Shown: positions 25,883 to 35,847, counted from the stretch's first letter. The stretch: 64,000 nucleotides of DNA from PSRF01 sp051000815 (GCA_051000815.1 JBPCNX010000013.1:32208-96207), one strand, 5' to 3'. Notes: generated by a model from the sequence alone, not told the origin. Made by a program: numbers and translations.

Positions 25883-26665
25883 ATGTCGGCACATTTACAA
25901 ACATCAAGACCCACGCGCGTACCGCCGAAGACTGTCGAACTGCACATCAAGCGTCGCTCTAATCCGGATGCACCTGCCTACTGGGAAAGATTTGAAATCC
26001 CGTACCGGCCCAATCTGAACATCATTTCGTGTTTGATGGAGATTCAAAAGAACCCTGTCACGAAAGAAGGCAACCCCACGACGCCGCCAGTGTGGAGCAT
26101 GAACTGTCTGGAACAGGTTTGCGGCATCTGCACCATGGTGATCAATGGACGCGTGAGGCAATCCTGCTCAGCCCTCGTAGACAATCTTGAATTGCCGATC
26201 AAGCTCGAGCCGATGTCCAAGTTTCCTAATATTCGCGACCTGGTGGTAGACCGCTCCCGGATGTTTGATTACCTAAGACGAGTCCACGCCTGGATTGAAC
26301 TGGACGGCACTCACGACCTCGGACCAGGGCCCCGAATGGATCAGGACGAAGTTCAGGAGCGCTACGCCTATTCACGCTGCATGACCTGTGGCTGTTGTCT
26401 CGAAGCGTGTCCTCAGTATGACGGTGATCAATACATTGGACCGCAGGCAATTGCTCAGGTGCGTCTATTCAACATGCACCCTACCGGCAAGATGAACCGC
26501 GATGAAAGACTCGACGGCCTGATGGGGGACGACGGCATCACCAATTGCGGAAACGCGCAAAACTGCGTCAAAGTATGTCCGATGAATATCCCACTCACCA
26601 GAGCGATCTACGAAGAGAACCGCGAAACGATCATTTATGGACTCTTCGGCTGGTTCCGCAAGTAA
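25883..26665 (+). CDS. sdhB: Succinate dehydrogenase/fumarate reductase iron-sulphur subunit
   Basis: A 260-residue protein carrying three clusters: C75, C80, C83 and C95 for [2Fe-2S]; C166, C169, C172, C176 and C222, C228, C232 for the [4Fe-4S] and [3Fe-4S] centres. The first motif, CLEQVCGIC, departs from the usual CRxGxCGxC around its second position but keeps all cysteines. It links SdhA to the membrane anchor. Third gene of the operon; 36 bp after sdhA. Confidence 0.95.
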   Translation: MSAHLQTSRPTRVPPKTVELHIKRRSNPDAPAYWERFEIPYRPNLNIISCLMEIQKNPVTKEGNPTTPPVWSMNCLEQVCGICTMVINGRVRQSCSALVDNLELPIKLEPMSKFPNIRDLVVDRSRMFDYLRRVHAWIELDGTHDLGPGPRMDQDEVQERYAYSRCMTCGCCLEACPQYDGDQYIGPQAIAQVRLFNMHPTGKMNRDERLDGLMGDDGITNCGNAQNCVKVCPMNIPLTRAIYEENRETIIYGLFGWFRK

Positions 26666-26670
26666 CCGAG

Positions 26671-26796
26671 GATTGCCGATTCCCAATTGGCGATTTGGCT
26701 CTAAGCGAAAACAAGCAAGTGAATCCAACGGGAGCCCGGCTCTCTCTATCGTCTTACAGACCAATCGCCAATTGGCAATCGAAAATCGGCAATCGC
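26671..26796. repeat. ATTGCCGATT palindromic repeat after sdhB
   Basis: Left arm GATTGCCGATTCCCAATTGG (26671-26690) and right arm CCAATCGCCAATTGGCAATC...ATCGGCAATC (26761-26796) are inverted units of the ATTGCCGATTGCCAATT family. It lies between the convergent ends of sdhB and the zinc-finger membrane protein, a position where it could fold in both transcripts. Confidence 0.8.
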
Positions 26797-26862
26797 TTTA
26801 GTCTACGTCTATGCCCAAACGATCGGCGCACTTGAAGAGTGCTAGACCGAGCACACAGGCGA

Positions 26863-28299
26863 TCACCAGATTGAAGTAAAAGTCAGAGAACCATCAATGA
26901 ACATCGCCGGCAAGTTGCCAACGAAAGGAAGCGCAAACGGTGAGAGAATGATGGCAACGATCACGCCAATGAGGCCTCCCGCCAGTTGAATCAGCAGGAC
27001 CAAACCAAATGCCTTGAAGTAAGTGCCGCCCATGCGTCGGATGGTGTCGATGCCAACGAGCGGATTGATTACTGAACCGATGCTTTGTGTATAACCGGCC
27101 ACGGCAAGCGCCATCGGGTAATAGAAAACGCCCCAGGCGATGGCGAGCAGCAGCAGCATTACCAGAATGAGTGGCGCCTTAAAATAACCCAGCAACAGTT
27201 TGAAGTCTGCCGTGGGATCGTTGAGTTCCCGCTTCGATTTTTCGGCTTCCTGACTGATCTGGTGACCCGGCCGCAATTGGTCAAGTTTCTTACTGGCCTC
27301 CGCCTGTTTAGTGGGATCGGCATTGGGATCAAGAAGCGTGTTGAGGTCGTTCTCATTGAGTTGCTCAGAATTTGCGGGTGGTGTGTGTATGGCGCTTGGC
27401 GGAGAAGAGTCTGAACTAACCACGCCAAAGATGAGCGCGAGAATCAGCACTATTGCCGGTCCCCAGGTGACGATCATGATCCCGATACCCAGTCCAACCG
27501 GAACCGCCACATCGTCCCACATGGAGAATTCGCTGAAGTCAGGCATGAAGCTCTTGTGCAAACGACCCCACGCTACGTTGCTGATCACGTGCGAGATACA
27601 ACCGAACATCAATACCGAGGCAACGATGCGGCCGCGAAATCCTGCCAGCAACATCAAGCCGTAAAGGGCCGCCCCGAACAGCAGTGCCACTTTGTGTTGC
27701 AGAGGGTAACGAATGGCGCGACCAAAATCTTCAAAGCCGAAGCCGGAGCCCTGAAACTGTTCGCGCTGCACCTTGCTCACCTCGGCTGCGTAGACCTTGC
27801 AAAGGTCGCCACAATCCGGACAGAGCGGGATCTTGCTGTTAGCGACGAATCGCGCGCACTCCTCGCAGAATCCTTTCACGCAGGCCCAGCAAACATACCT
27901 GGTCGCCACTTGTGGGTGATTTTCGCAAACGTCCGGTGAGCTATTGTCGGCCGCGAAGGCGGCTGTCGGACTCAGAGGCGAAGTGAAGTCAGGACTCGCG
28001 GATGCTGCGTCCGTCCACGCATGATCCGACGATGGCGCCTGCGTGTACGAAGCGGATTCGCAAACAGGTGGCGGAGTGGCTGCCCCTTCGGGACGGGGCG
28101 CGAGCTGAATAATCTCTCCGGCAAAGGCGGCGCGCAGCATTGGCGCCTTACCGGCTTCAATCCAATTCATGTTGCCTTTGGTGACCTTGTCAGTCGGTTG
28201 TACACAGCCTTCAAGAATCCACTGCCTTAAAGTCTCAAGGTCTGCTTCAAAGACACCTTCAATTGTGCTCACACGCCATCTTTCAGGTTGTGCACTCAT
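26863..28299 (-). CDS. Zinc-finger multi-pass membrane protein with GYF_2-like N-terminus; apparent 3' frameshift
   Basis: A 478-residue protein. Residues about 7-60 (WRVSTIEGVFEADLETLRQW... W..AGKAPML) resemble the GYF_2/DUF4339 module; about 120-170 holds a B-box-like cysteine/histidine cluster (CENHPQVATRYVCWAC, FCEECARF, CPDCGDLC); the rest has several transmembrane segments split by a charged loop, Yip1-like. It reads as a membrane-trafficking or sensor-like protein of unknown role. The frame ends DGSLTFTSIW at 26863, but the other frame continues with a convincing membrane helix (FYFNLVIACVLGLALFKCAD) to a stop at 26798; one base missing from a T4 run (A4 at 26878-26881 on the plus strand) would join them. 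ATG 28299 chosen because homology-like sequence begins there. Confidence 0.7.
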   Translation of the reverse strand: MSAQPERWRVSTIEGVFEADLETLRQWILEGCVQPTDKVTKGNMNWIEAGKAPMLRAAFAGEIIQLAPRPEGAATPPPVCESASYTQAPSSDHAWTDAASASPDFTSPLSPTAAFAADNSSPDVCENHPQVATRYVCWACVKGFCEECARFVANSKIPLCPDCGDLCKVYAAEVSKVQREQFQGSGFGFEDFGRAIRYPLQHKVALLFGAALYGLMLLAGFRGRIVASVLMFGCISHVISNVAWGRLHKSFMPDFSEFSMWDDVAVPVGLGIGIMIVTWGPAIVLILALIFGVVSSDSSPPSAIHTPPANSEQLNENDLNTLLDPNADPTKQAEASKKLDQLRPGHQISQEAEKSKRELNDPTADFKLLLGYFKAPLILVMLLLLAIAWGVFYYPMALAVAGYTQSIGSVINPLVGIDTIRRMGGTYFKAFGLVLLIQLAGGLIGVIVAIILSPFALPFVGNLPAMFIDGSLTFTSIW

Positions 28300-28950
28300 A
28301 CACTTTCGTCCTCGAGTCAGCTTAGTCCGCCAATTGGTAGAGTCGATTAGGTTCGCCTTTTGGTTCGAGTGAGGTAAGGCCTGATCAGAAACCGGAGACA
28401 TTGGGCTGGAGATACAGCCGCGGGGCCACCTGAGGATATTAAATTGGTAGCGGAAACCGCGTCAACACTTTAATCTAAACGTAACCATCATTAGGCATTT
28501 ACAGTGGCATCATCACCGCTTCGCCGAACCAACTCCGTTCTTAGGTCGGGGTATCTTTGACCTGCAAACCCCGCTAAGTTGAACGTCACTTCATTCTTTT
28601 GTGGAAGGACTGGACGGTTTTATTCGTGAATGAATTCGAGCGTGACACTGGCCCGACAAGTCTTTCATTCCATGTCACGCAGCCTCGATAATTCTTGACA
28701 AACTACAATCGAACGCCGTAGTCTGCGCTCACTTTTTCAATGGTCATGCCGAAGGTCGTAACCGCTCATTTTATCGGTTAATACTGCTCGGGTCGTGCGC
28801 TGTCGTTTCACAATTATCAAAGGTTCGGCGTTGACCTTCCTAAGATCAATCGCTATCGCGATCCGCACTGTAACGCCCAAGGTCGGTCCCATCCGTCATC
28901 GCTACAGTAAGTAGACTTTCAATGTCTCACGCCGCAAGGAGAACCGTCCA
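28300..28950. other. 650-bp divergent intergenic region, no gene seen
   Basis: No reading frame in this stretch looks real. A possible -35 TTGACA at 28695-28700 is followed 18 bp later by only a weak -10 (TAGTCT). Near 28900-28950 an AAGGAG ribosome binding site precedes the secreted BNR protein. I see no repeat-family member here, unlike most other spaces in the window, and no RNA fold I can name. Confidence 0.4.
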
Positions 28951-31900
28951 ATGACTAGAGCCACCAGATGGATCCTGATTGTGTGTTTTATCGCCGCGTC
29001 ATTTGCAGTTGCCTGGGACTTTACCCCACGCACCGCCAGCCGCGAGAAGTCAAAAAGTAATGTCTCTGCGCTCCACCTGATGCAGAAGCAGGCCGGCAAG
29101 AAGGAGAACGGCGCCGCAACCAAAGCAACCAAACGAGCGAACGACAAGACCACCGACAATGACGCAGCCAATAACAGTGACGGACCCGACGTTGGAGAAG
29201 ATGACGATCCGGATCTACCTCCGGGGATGACAGGAAAAATCGATAAGGAAGCCTACTTGCGCGCCCGCGGCGACTACTTCGATATGCTGCGCGGCCGCGA
29301 CGGCGATGTCGCTGAAGGCGCGCGTGAGAGAGCAATTCAACAGATGGAGCGGCAGGAAAAACAGTTGAAGAACCGAGCGGCTGCCGCCTCAGTGAGATCA
29401 TTGGTGAATACTACTGACTGGGCTTTCATCGGTCCGAACCCCATACCGCTGGGCCAGACCCAGGGGACCCGCGTCCCCGTAAGCGGACGAACGATTTCAA
29501 TCGCGATTCATCCAACAGACCCAGACACTGTCTACGTTGGCACCGCGCAAGGCGGTCTTTACAAGTCGACGAATGGCGGAACAAATTGGACCAAGTTGTT
29601 TGAATTCCAGCTGGAAACTCTCGCGATTGGCGCCCTTACGATTGACCCGACCGACTCCAGCATTGTTTACGTGGGTACCGGCGAGAACGGTCAATCAGCC
29701 GACAGCTTCGCCGGTAAGGGGCTTTACATAATTCGAAACGCGAATTCTGCGACGCCTACGTTGAATGGCCCATTCCGAACAAACGCGGTCGGCGACAACG
29801 TCTTTAACGGACGCGCCATTGGCCGCATTCTCGTCAATCCACTTGACCACAACACAATCTTTGTCTGTACCGCATCGGGAACTGGTGGAAATCCAAATAC
29901 CAGCACGTTGCTCCAGGCTCCCCGCGGACTTTACCGTTCAACAAACGCGCAAGCGGCGACGCCAACTTTCGAACAAATTCCAATAACCGGACTTGGCGCA
30001 CAAGATCGCAGCACCATTGACATCGAAATTGATCCGGCCAATCCAAACCTATTGCTGGCCACAGTGATTGGCATAACTGCTGACGGTGGCATCTATCGAA
30101 CTGCGAATGCGCTCGATCCTGCGCCGACATTCACACGCACGCTTGCCTGGGGAAATGGTGCAGCGCTGCGCGCAGAACTGACAGTGACCCGAAACACAGT
30201 GCCGGCAACTACCTTCTACGCAGCCACTGGCGAAGTTTCGACGGCCGCTCTGGGCGGTCCGGCTTGTGGTGCAACCCAAGCGGGCCTGCTAAGGCGTTCG
30301 ACCGATGGCGGCTTGACCTGGTCGGTACCAATGGCTGGTTCGACGGGCTATTGCGGGGGACAGTGTTTTTATGACATTGCAGTCGGCGTCACGCCAGACA
30401 ATCAGACCATCCATCTGGCCGGAGCTGCAGGTAATTCATCCGCAAACTGCGGAAGCAACGTGATGAAGCGTTCGGTTAATGGCGGCACCACGTTCGTTAG
30501 CAATAACGCGACCCTTCACGCGGATGGACATGCCGTGGCGATTGCCCCATCAAACCCGCAGATCGTATACACCGGCAACGATGGCGGCATTTGGCGATCC
30601 ACCAACAACGGCAACACCTGGCAGACGCTCAACAACGTCGATTTCAGCGCCACCCAGTTTCAAGGTCTCGCCCTGCACCCCTTTGACAGGAACTTCCTGA
30701 TGGGAGGCACCCAGGACAACGGCACTATCTGTTGGGCGGCTAATGGAACGGTGTCGCACTGTCGCGACGGCGATGGTGGTTATGCGGTGATCGATGACAA
30801 TGCTCAGGATACGTTCAACGTTTTGATGTATCACACGTTCTTTAACCAAACGAACTCGCAGATCGGTTATGAGCGCGCCAGCAACACTTTAGCGAACGCC
30901 GACGGCCAACTTTCCGGCTGGACGTTTAGAGGCTGCTCCGGAACCACTAGCAACAACGGTTTCCGCTGCGCCGACAACGTGTTGTTCTACGCGCCTATGA
31001 ACCAGGGGCCAGGCAGTCCAGTCAATACCCTCTACTTCGGAACTGATCGCCTGTATCGATCGACCAATCGTGGCGACACGATGACCCTGGTGAGTCAGGG
31101 ACCACTCGTTCCGTCAGCCCCAGCCGGCTCGGGAGTCGTTGTCACGTCTATCGGCATTTCGCCGCAAGACGACAACGTCAGGATCGTCGGTATGCGCGAC
31201 GGCAAGGTCTTCGCAACCACAACTGGTTCCACAACGCTAACCAATGTCACCGGCGGTAATTTTCCGCCACCAAATCCGGTAGACCTGACCAGAAACTCGA
31301 TTGGCGAGACGGTCATCGATCCCAACAACAAGTTTACCGCTTACATAAGCTTCACCAGCTTCTCACCGCCTGCCGGTCAACAGATCTTCAAAACAACGAA
31401 CCTGAATGATCCAGTTCCAACCTGGACCGCTTCCAGCAACGGCATTCCGACGGTTCCAGTCAGCTCAATTGCCGTGGACCCGCAGGACTCGAATTCGCTT
31501 TATGCCGGCACAGATATCGGTGTCTATCACTCGAGCGATGGTGGGGCAAACTGGGTTCCTCTCGGAACCGGTCTGCCGCGCGTTGCTGTCTTCGACGTGA
31601 AGATTTCCAACGTGCAGCGCTACCTGCGTATTGCAACTCACGGACGCGGCATCTGGGAAATCGGTATCCCTGGCCGTCAGTTTCCGGTGACAAGAAACGC
31701 CGGAGCCACGATTGTGGCCGAAGGTTGTGTTCCGAGTAACGGAGTAGTTGATCCCAATGAAGACGTAACCATAAGTCTAGGGGTTACGAATATCGGGCCG
31801 GGGCAAACAGACGACCTCGTAGTCACACTATTACCTACGGGAGGCGTCACCTTCCCGACCGGACCTCAGAATTACGGAGTAGTCGCCAGCGGCGCTACAG

Positions 31901-33639
31901 CGTTTAGAGACTTCAGCTTCTCCAACAATGGAAGTTGTGGCGACACCATCACCCTGACTTTCCATATGCAGGACGGAGCTCTGGATCTCGGCAACTTCAG
32001 CATTTCATACACCCTCGGCGTGCTGGTGAATTCACCTGCCACCTTTACGGAGAACTTCGACAGCGTGGTTGCGCCTGCATTGCCGGCCGGTTGGACCACT
32101 GCCAAGGTTCCAGCGACTGGCAATCCACCGCTATGGGTCACTTCAACTACGAACGATACACCGCCGAATTCGGCCTTTGGAGGAGGATCCACGACTCCCG
32201 GCGAAAACAGTTTGACCTCGCCAACTATTCCCGTCCCGACCGCGCCTCTGGGTGGATCGAACCCAGGCGTGCGCTTAACCTTCCGTAACAGTTACAACAC
32301 TGAACCGAGCTTCGATGGAGCTGTGTTGGAGATCAGCATCAATGGCGGGCCGTTCACCGACATACTTGCCGCCGGCGGTACTTTCGTCGAAGGCGGGTAT
32401 AACGGCGCGATAACTGTCACTGATAGCGTGCTGACCGGACGCCAGGCATGGACTGGAAACTCTGGTGGCTTCATAACGACCACGGTTAACTTGCCACCAA
32501 CCGCTCACAGTCAGAATGCACAATTCAGATGGCGCACAGCCTATGACACGGGAACCAATCCAACGGGTGGCGGCATGCGCATAGACACGATTTCTGTCTA
32601 TGCCAGCACGCGCCTCTGTTGCAGCGGCGCCTGCGTTCTCAGCTGTCCTGCTAACATCACAGTTCCCAATGACCCGGGCGAGTGCGGCGCAATCGTGAAT
32701 TATCCAGCGCCGACCTACACGGGAAACTGCGGCACTGTCACTGCCAGCCAGGATTCGGGGACCTTCTTCCCCGTCGGTACGACAACCGTGGTCGTAACCG
32801 GCGAACGACTTGATGGAACCAGCGACTCCTGCTCGTTTACCGTTACGGTAAACGATACTGAGTCTCCGGTTGTAAGCACTCCAACCACCAACCCAAATAC
32901 GTTATGGCCACCAAACCACCAGATGGTCAACGTAGCGGTCAATTACACTGCAACAGATAACTGTCCACTCACTTGTGTATTAACCGTGGCAAGTAACGAA
33001 CCTATTAACGGCCTCGGTGATGGCGACACTTCGCCTGATTGGGAGGTTGTAGACGATCACAATGTGAGGTTACGTGCCGAACGTTCCGGCAAGGGCAACG
33101 GGCGGCTCTACACCATAACCACCACGTGCACTGACACTTCAAACCACGTCACTGTTAAGACGAGCACAGTGTTTGTGCCAAGGAACATGAAGGGTTCGTG
33201 GTCCGTAGTGGCCATCGAAACCAAAGGCTCAGCGACAGCGGAGGTAACTCGTTTCGCCGAGCCGCTGGCTTTGGGTATGGTTAACTTCGACTTTAATCCC
33301 AGGACCGCAACGGCCAGGAGCTCCAAGAATGAGAACATCATTAACCTGATTGTTGGGAACCTGGATTTCCGCGCCCTGGGTTATGAATCGAAAGTTCTTG
33401 CCGGCGCCAGAACCCATTTCCGCGGTTCCGGCACTGTCAACAATCAACCTGGTTACAAGTACCTCCTGACGGTTCTTGATGGTCAGGCGCCAAACGGCGG
33501 CGGGGTCGATAAGTTCCGGCTCAAGATCTGGAACGACAAAACCGGCGAGGTTTTTTTCGACAATCAAACCGGGGCAAGTGATGATGCCGATCCGACCACA
33601 GCTGTCGCGGATGTTAATAGCATCAAGCTGCCGAGGTAG
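28951..33639 (+). CDS. Large secreted BNR/YVTN propeller protein with HYR domain
   Basis: A 1,562-residue exported protein. The signal peptide covers about residues 1-23; a low-complexity K/D-rich linker follows (about 30-100). From about 150 to 900 there are repeated BNR/sialidase-type blades marked by (V)YVGT...GGLYKSTNGGTNW, GGIWRSTNNGNTW and GVYHSSDGGANW. A long beta-sandwich region (about 910-1220) leads to an HYR-like domain (about 1225-1310, CPANITVPNDPGECGAIVNYP...TTTVVVTG) and a further C-terminal beta region. It resembles Vps10/BNR 'photosystem stability-like' secreted proteins of Acidobacteria; role probably adhesion or extracellular binding, not shown. Strong AAGGAG ribosome binding site and a terminator 24 bp after the stop. 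Confidence 0.88.
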   Translation: MTRATRWILIVCFIAASFAVAWDFTPRTASREKSKSNVSALHLMQKQAGKKENGAATKATKRANDKTTDNDAANNSDGPDVGEDDDPDLPPGMTGKIDKEAYLRARGDYFDMLRGRDGDVAEGARERAIQQMERQEKQLKNRAAAASVRSLVNTTDWAFIGPNPIPLGQTQGTRVPVSGRTISIAIHPTDPDTVYVGTAQGGLYKSTNGGTNWTKLFEFQLETLAIGALTIDPTDSSIVYVGTGENGQSADSFAGKGLYIIRNANSATPTLNGPFRTNAVGDNVFNGRAIGRILVNPLDHNTIFVCTASGTGGNPNTSTLLQAPRGLYRSTNAQAATPTFEQIPITGLGAQDRSTIDIEIDPANPNLLLATVIGITADGGIYRTANALDPAPTFTRTLAWGNGAALRAELTVTRNTVPATTFYAATGEVSTAALGGPACGATQAGLLRRSTDGGLTWSVPMAGSTGYCGGQCFYDIAVGVTPDNQTIHLAGAAGNSSANCGSNVMKRSVNGGTTFVSNNATLHADGHAVAIAPSNPQIVYTGNDGGIWRSTNNGNTWQTLNNVDFSATQFQGLALHPFDRNFLMGGTQDNGTICWAANGTVSHCRDGDGGYAVIDDNAQDTFNVLMYHTFFNQTNSQIGYERASNTLANADGQLSGWTFRGCSGTTSNNGFRCADNVLFYAPMNQGPGSPVNTLYFGTDRLYRSTNRGDTMTLVSQGPLVPSAPAGSGVVVTSIGISPQDDNVRIVGMRDGKVFATTTGSTTLTNVTGGNFPPPNPVDLTRNSIGETVIDPNNKFTAYISFTSFSPPAGQQIFKTTNLNDPVPTWTASSNGIPTVPVSSIAVDPQDSNSLYAGTDIGVYHSSDGGANWVPLGTGLPRVAVFDVKISNVQRYLRIATHGRGIWEIGIPGRQFPVTRNAGATIVAEGCVPSNGVVDPNEDVTISLGVTNIGPGQTDDLVVTLLPTGGVTFPTGPQNYGVVASGATAFRDFSFSNNGSCGDTITLTFHMQDGALDLGNFSISYTLGVLVNSPATFTENFDSVVAPALPAGWTTAKVPATGNPPLWVTSTTNDTPPNSAFGGGSTTPGENSLTSPTIPVPTAPLGGSNPGVRLTFRNSYNTEPSFDGAVLEISINGGPFTDILAAGGTFVEGGYNGAITVTDSVLTGRQAWTGNSGGFITTTVNLPPTAHSQNAQFRWRTAYDTGTNPTGGGMRIDTISVYASTRLCCSGACVLSCPANITVPNDPGECGAIVNYPAPTYTGNCGTVTASQDSGTFFPVGTTTVVVTGERLDGTSDSCSFTVTVNDTESPVVSTPTTNPNTLWPPNHQMVNVAVNYTATDNCPLTCVLTVASNEPINGLGDGDTSPDWEVVDDHNVRLRAERSGKGNGRLYTITTTCTDTSNHVTVKTSTVFVPRNMKGSWSVVAIETKGSATAEVTRFAEPLALGMVNFDFNPRTATARSSKNENIINLIVGNLDFRALGYESKVLAGARTHFRGSGTVNNQPGYKYLLTVLDGQAPNGGGVDKFRLKIWNDKTGEVFFDNQTGASDDADPTTAVADVNSIKLPR

Positions 33640-33662
33640 TCGCTAACTCCAGCCACCTAACC

Positions 33663-33699
33663 AAAGAGGCACCGGTTATTCGCCGGTGCCTCTTTATTT
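33663..33699 (+). terminator. Intrinsic terminator, probably bidirectional
   Basis: AGAGGCACCGG and CCGGTGCCTCT form a perfect 11-bp stem (33665-33675, 33683-33693) with a 7-nt loop, followed by TTTATTTG on the plus strand. It sits between the convergent BNR gene and mdh; on the minus strand the trailing sequence is CTTTGG, so termination there would be weaker. Confidence 0.88.
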
Positions 33700-33722
33700 G
33701 CGGAGAACAATTTCGAGACTGA

Positions 33723-34655
33723 TCAAATACCCAATACATCTATCAGTTCCTGAACCGCGGCTGCGCTTTTCTGTAGGGCAATGCGCTCTTCAGCCAGCAA
33801 ATTGATTTCTATAATCTGTTCCAAACCCCGCGAACCCAACTTGCACGGCACGCCAACGTAAAGCCCGTTGATACCGTACTCGCCTTCGAGGTAAGCGGCG
33901 CAGGGAAGGATTTTCTTTTTGTCTTTTAGAATCGATTCCGTCATCTCGACGGCTGCTGCGGAGGGTGCGTAGTAAGCGGAACCTGTCTTGAGCAACGATA
34001 CAATCTCCGCACCGCCGTTCGCGGTCCGTTTCACGATCGCGTCAATCTTGTCCTTTGGCAACAATTCAGTAATGGGAATACCGGCACAAGTCGAAAAGCG
34101 CGGCAAGGGCACCATTGTGTCGCCGTGTCCTCCGAGAACGAACGCGGTCACATTCTCGACGGAAACATCGAGCGCTTCGGCCAGGAAAGAACGCATACGC
34201 GCCGAATCCAGGATGCCGGCCATGCCTAAAACGCGATGCTTGGGAAAGCCCGAACGGCGCAGTGCTACCTGACACATCGCGTCCAGGGGGTTCGAAACCA
34301 CGATTAGAATCGATTCAGGCGAGCGCTTTGCTACTTCGTCAACAACTTTCGAGACAATTTCAGCGTTAGTCTTCAGGAGATCATCGCGGCTCATGCCCGG
34401 CTTGCGCGGCAGGCCTGCAGTGATAATCACGACGTCGGAATCCTCAGTGCCGTCGTAAGTGTTCAAGCCCGTTAGGCGAACATCAAATCCTTCCACGGGC
34501 GCGGCCTCGGCGAGGTCAAGCGCCTTGCCTTGCGGCACACCTTCGACAATGTCAACGAGGACGATGTCGCCTAGTTCTTTTGCTCCCAACCAGTGAGCGG
34601 CGGTAGCTCCGACATTTCCAGCGCCGACTACAGTAATCTTTTTTCGCGCACCCAT
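33723..34655 (-). CDS. mdh: Malate dehydrogenase (LDH-like type)
   Basis: Interconverts malate and oxaloacetate with NAD. The 310-residue sequence has the Rossmann loop GAGNVG (11-16), D35 favouring NAD over NADP, the substrate arginines R84 (GLPRKPGMSR, marking malate rather than lactate specificity), R90 and R153, N122, and the D150/H177 catalytic relay (GGHGDTM). It is the LDH-like tetrameric MDH group. AAAGGA precedes ATG 34655. Functionally it follows the sdhCAB products in the citric acid cycle, though it is not linked to them in an operon. Confidence 0.96.
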   Translation of the reverse strand: MGARKKITVVGAGNVGATAAHWLGAKELGDIVLVDIVEGVPQGKALDLAEAAPVEGFDVRLTGLNTYDGTEDSDVVIITAGLPRKPGMSRDDLLKTNAEIVSKVVDEVAKRSPESILIVVSNPLDAMCQVALRRSGFPKHRVLGMAGILDSARMRSFLAEALDVSVENVTAFVLGGHGDTMVPLPRFSTCAGIPITELLPKDKIDAIVKRTANGGAEIVSLLKTGSAYYAPSAAAVEMTESILKDKKKILPCAAYLEGEYGINGLYVGVPCKLGSRGLEQIIEINLLAEERIALQKSAAAVQELIDVLGI

Positions 34656-34854
34656 GAGTTAGTCCTTTCGCAGGCAAAGTAGTGCAGATTGTAGTCCGCG
34701 CGTTGAGAAAATTGCGCTGTCCACCACAGACTGAAGTATCTGCTTCTGTTAGGATTTGAAAGACTGCGAGTTTACAAGTGCGCGCGCGCGAGTGTCAAGA
34801 AACACGTCTTGGGTACTGATGCAGGTTGGCAATGCACGAACGGTCCCATGAGGT

Positions 34855-34880
34855 CAGTACCAGGCGGTAGCCGGTGGCTC
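34855..34880 (+). repeat. REP-like palindrome, CAGTACCACC family
   Basis: CAGTACCAGGCGGTAGCCGG continuing TGGCTC is a short copy of the 21817-21846 unit, with a 3-bp deletion in its left half. It contains the same GCTACCGC core on the minus strand that the IS110 element occupies elsewhere, so it is a candidate empty target site. Confidence 0.8.
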
Positions 34881-34925
34881 CTTCCTAACCTGCAAAATTA
34901 CTCAAATTGAATCATCGTCGGCAAT

Positions 34926-35321
34926 ATGAAATTCATTGACTGGCTTCGGGATCGATTCGGTAGCTGGCGCACAACAGCGCGCGCGAATTCAGATCCGTCC
35001 GCTGGTATTGACGAGATGTCGGACGTCGATCCCTACAATCCCTTTCCTGAGATCGTTGAGATTGCGATTACCGACGTTTCTGATCTACACACCATCCCGC
35101 CGCGAGATGTCGCCCGAGTTGTTGAAGAATATTTGGAACAGGTGCATCAAGCTGGATTCCCTGCCGTGCGCATCATTCATGGCAAAGGAATCGGCGTCCA
35201 ACGCGAGATGGTCCGCTCAATTCTGGCAAGAACACCTTTTGTTAGTGAGTGGGCAGATGCCCCGCCGGAGGCTGGTGGAATTGGCGCCACAATTGTTCGA
35301 TTGAAGTCGGCGGGTTTTTGA
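34926..35321 (+). CDS. Smr-domain protein
   Basis: A 131-residue protein that is mostly one Smr domain (about 45-130): DLHTIPPRDVARVV for the LDxH region, then VRIIHGKGIG, the HGxG signature, and a GIGATIVRLK final strand. Smr domains are found at the C-terminus of MutS2 and alone in bacteria, and can bind or cut branched DNA or RNA. The usual LDLHG is DLHT here. The N-terminal 40 residues are unconserved. No ribosome binding site is obvious before ATG 34926. The DinB-like gene converges 19 bp downstream. Confidence 0.82.
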   Translation: MKFIDWLRDRFGSWRTTARANSDPSAGIDEMSDVDPYNPFPEIVEIAITDVSDLHTIPPRDVARVVEEYLEQVHQAGFPAVRIIHGKGIGVQREMVRSILARTPFVSEWADAPPEAGGIGATIVRLKSAGF

Positions 35322-35340
35322 AGAGTCTGCTGTCTGCGAT

Positions 35341-35847
35341 TCACCTGCTATCAACCGCCCGCATAACGCGACGGCGAAGGATCTGCAACTCGTTGATGTG
35401 CTCCTCATCGTGTTCATTCATCATCTCGAGTAATTTTTCCAGGCTGATAACGCCGACTCCTTCGAGGGTTCCGGCGCGCGCCAGTTGCTCCGAACTCAAC
35501 TCTCTCACAAGCTCAACATTTCGCTTCCGAGCAACGACAAATTCCTCCGTGGCTAGCTTTGGATTCTGATGGTTGTAATCGCGCTCGATTGCCAGCCGAC
35601 TACCGTCGATATCGTGAAGCAAGGGTTGGTTTTCGTGCAGCAACCTGGCGATGCGTTCGCTATAGCCTTCAATTTCAATGTCACGAAGATGACAGATGTG
35701 CTCCAGGGTTGAGAATCGGTCAGCGGAGCTTTTCATTCTGAGGTGTTGTTCGGAAAGGCCTTCAAGCAGCTGCGACAACTTGTCGGGCGTCTGAGCCAAA
35801 GAGTCGAAGGTATCCTGGCAGCTTGAATTCCCCATGCGGCTCATCAT
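35341..35847 (-). CDS. DinB-like four-helix-bundle protein
   Basis: A 168-residue protein with the DinB/YfiT pattern: helix 1 (about 12-30), a first histidine motif in LEHICHLRDIE (about 48-58) and a second HDEEHINEL (about 145-153), which together supply the metal-binding histidines of this superfamily. Members often act as thiol-dependent or metal-dependent transferases in stress metabolism; the substrate is unknown. It starts MMSRMG, so the exact ATG among the first five codons is uncertain. Confidence 0.78.
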   Translation of the reverse strand: MMSRMGNSSCQDTFDSLAQTPDKLSQLLEGLSEQHLRMKSSADRFSTLEHICHLRDIEIEGYSERIARLLHENQPLLHDIDGSRLAIERDYNHQNPKLATEEFVVARKRNVELVRELSSEQLARAGTLEGVGVISLEKLLEMMNEHDEEHINELQILRRRVMRAVDSR

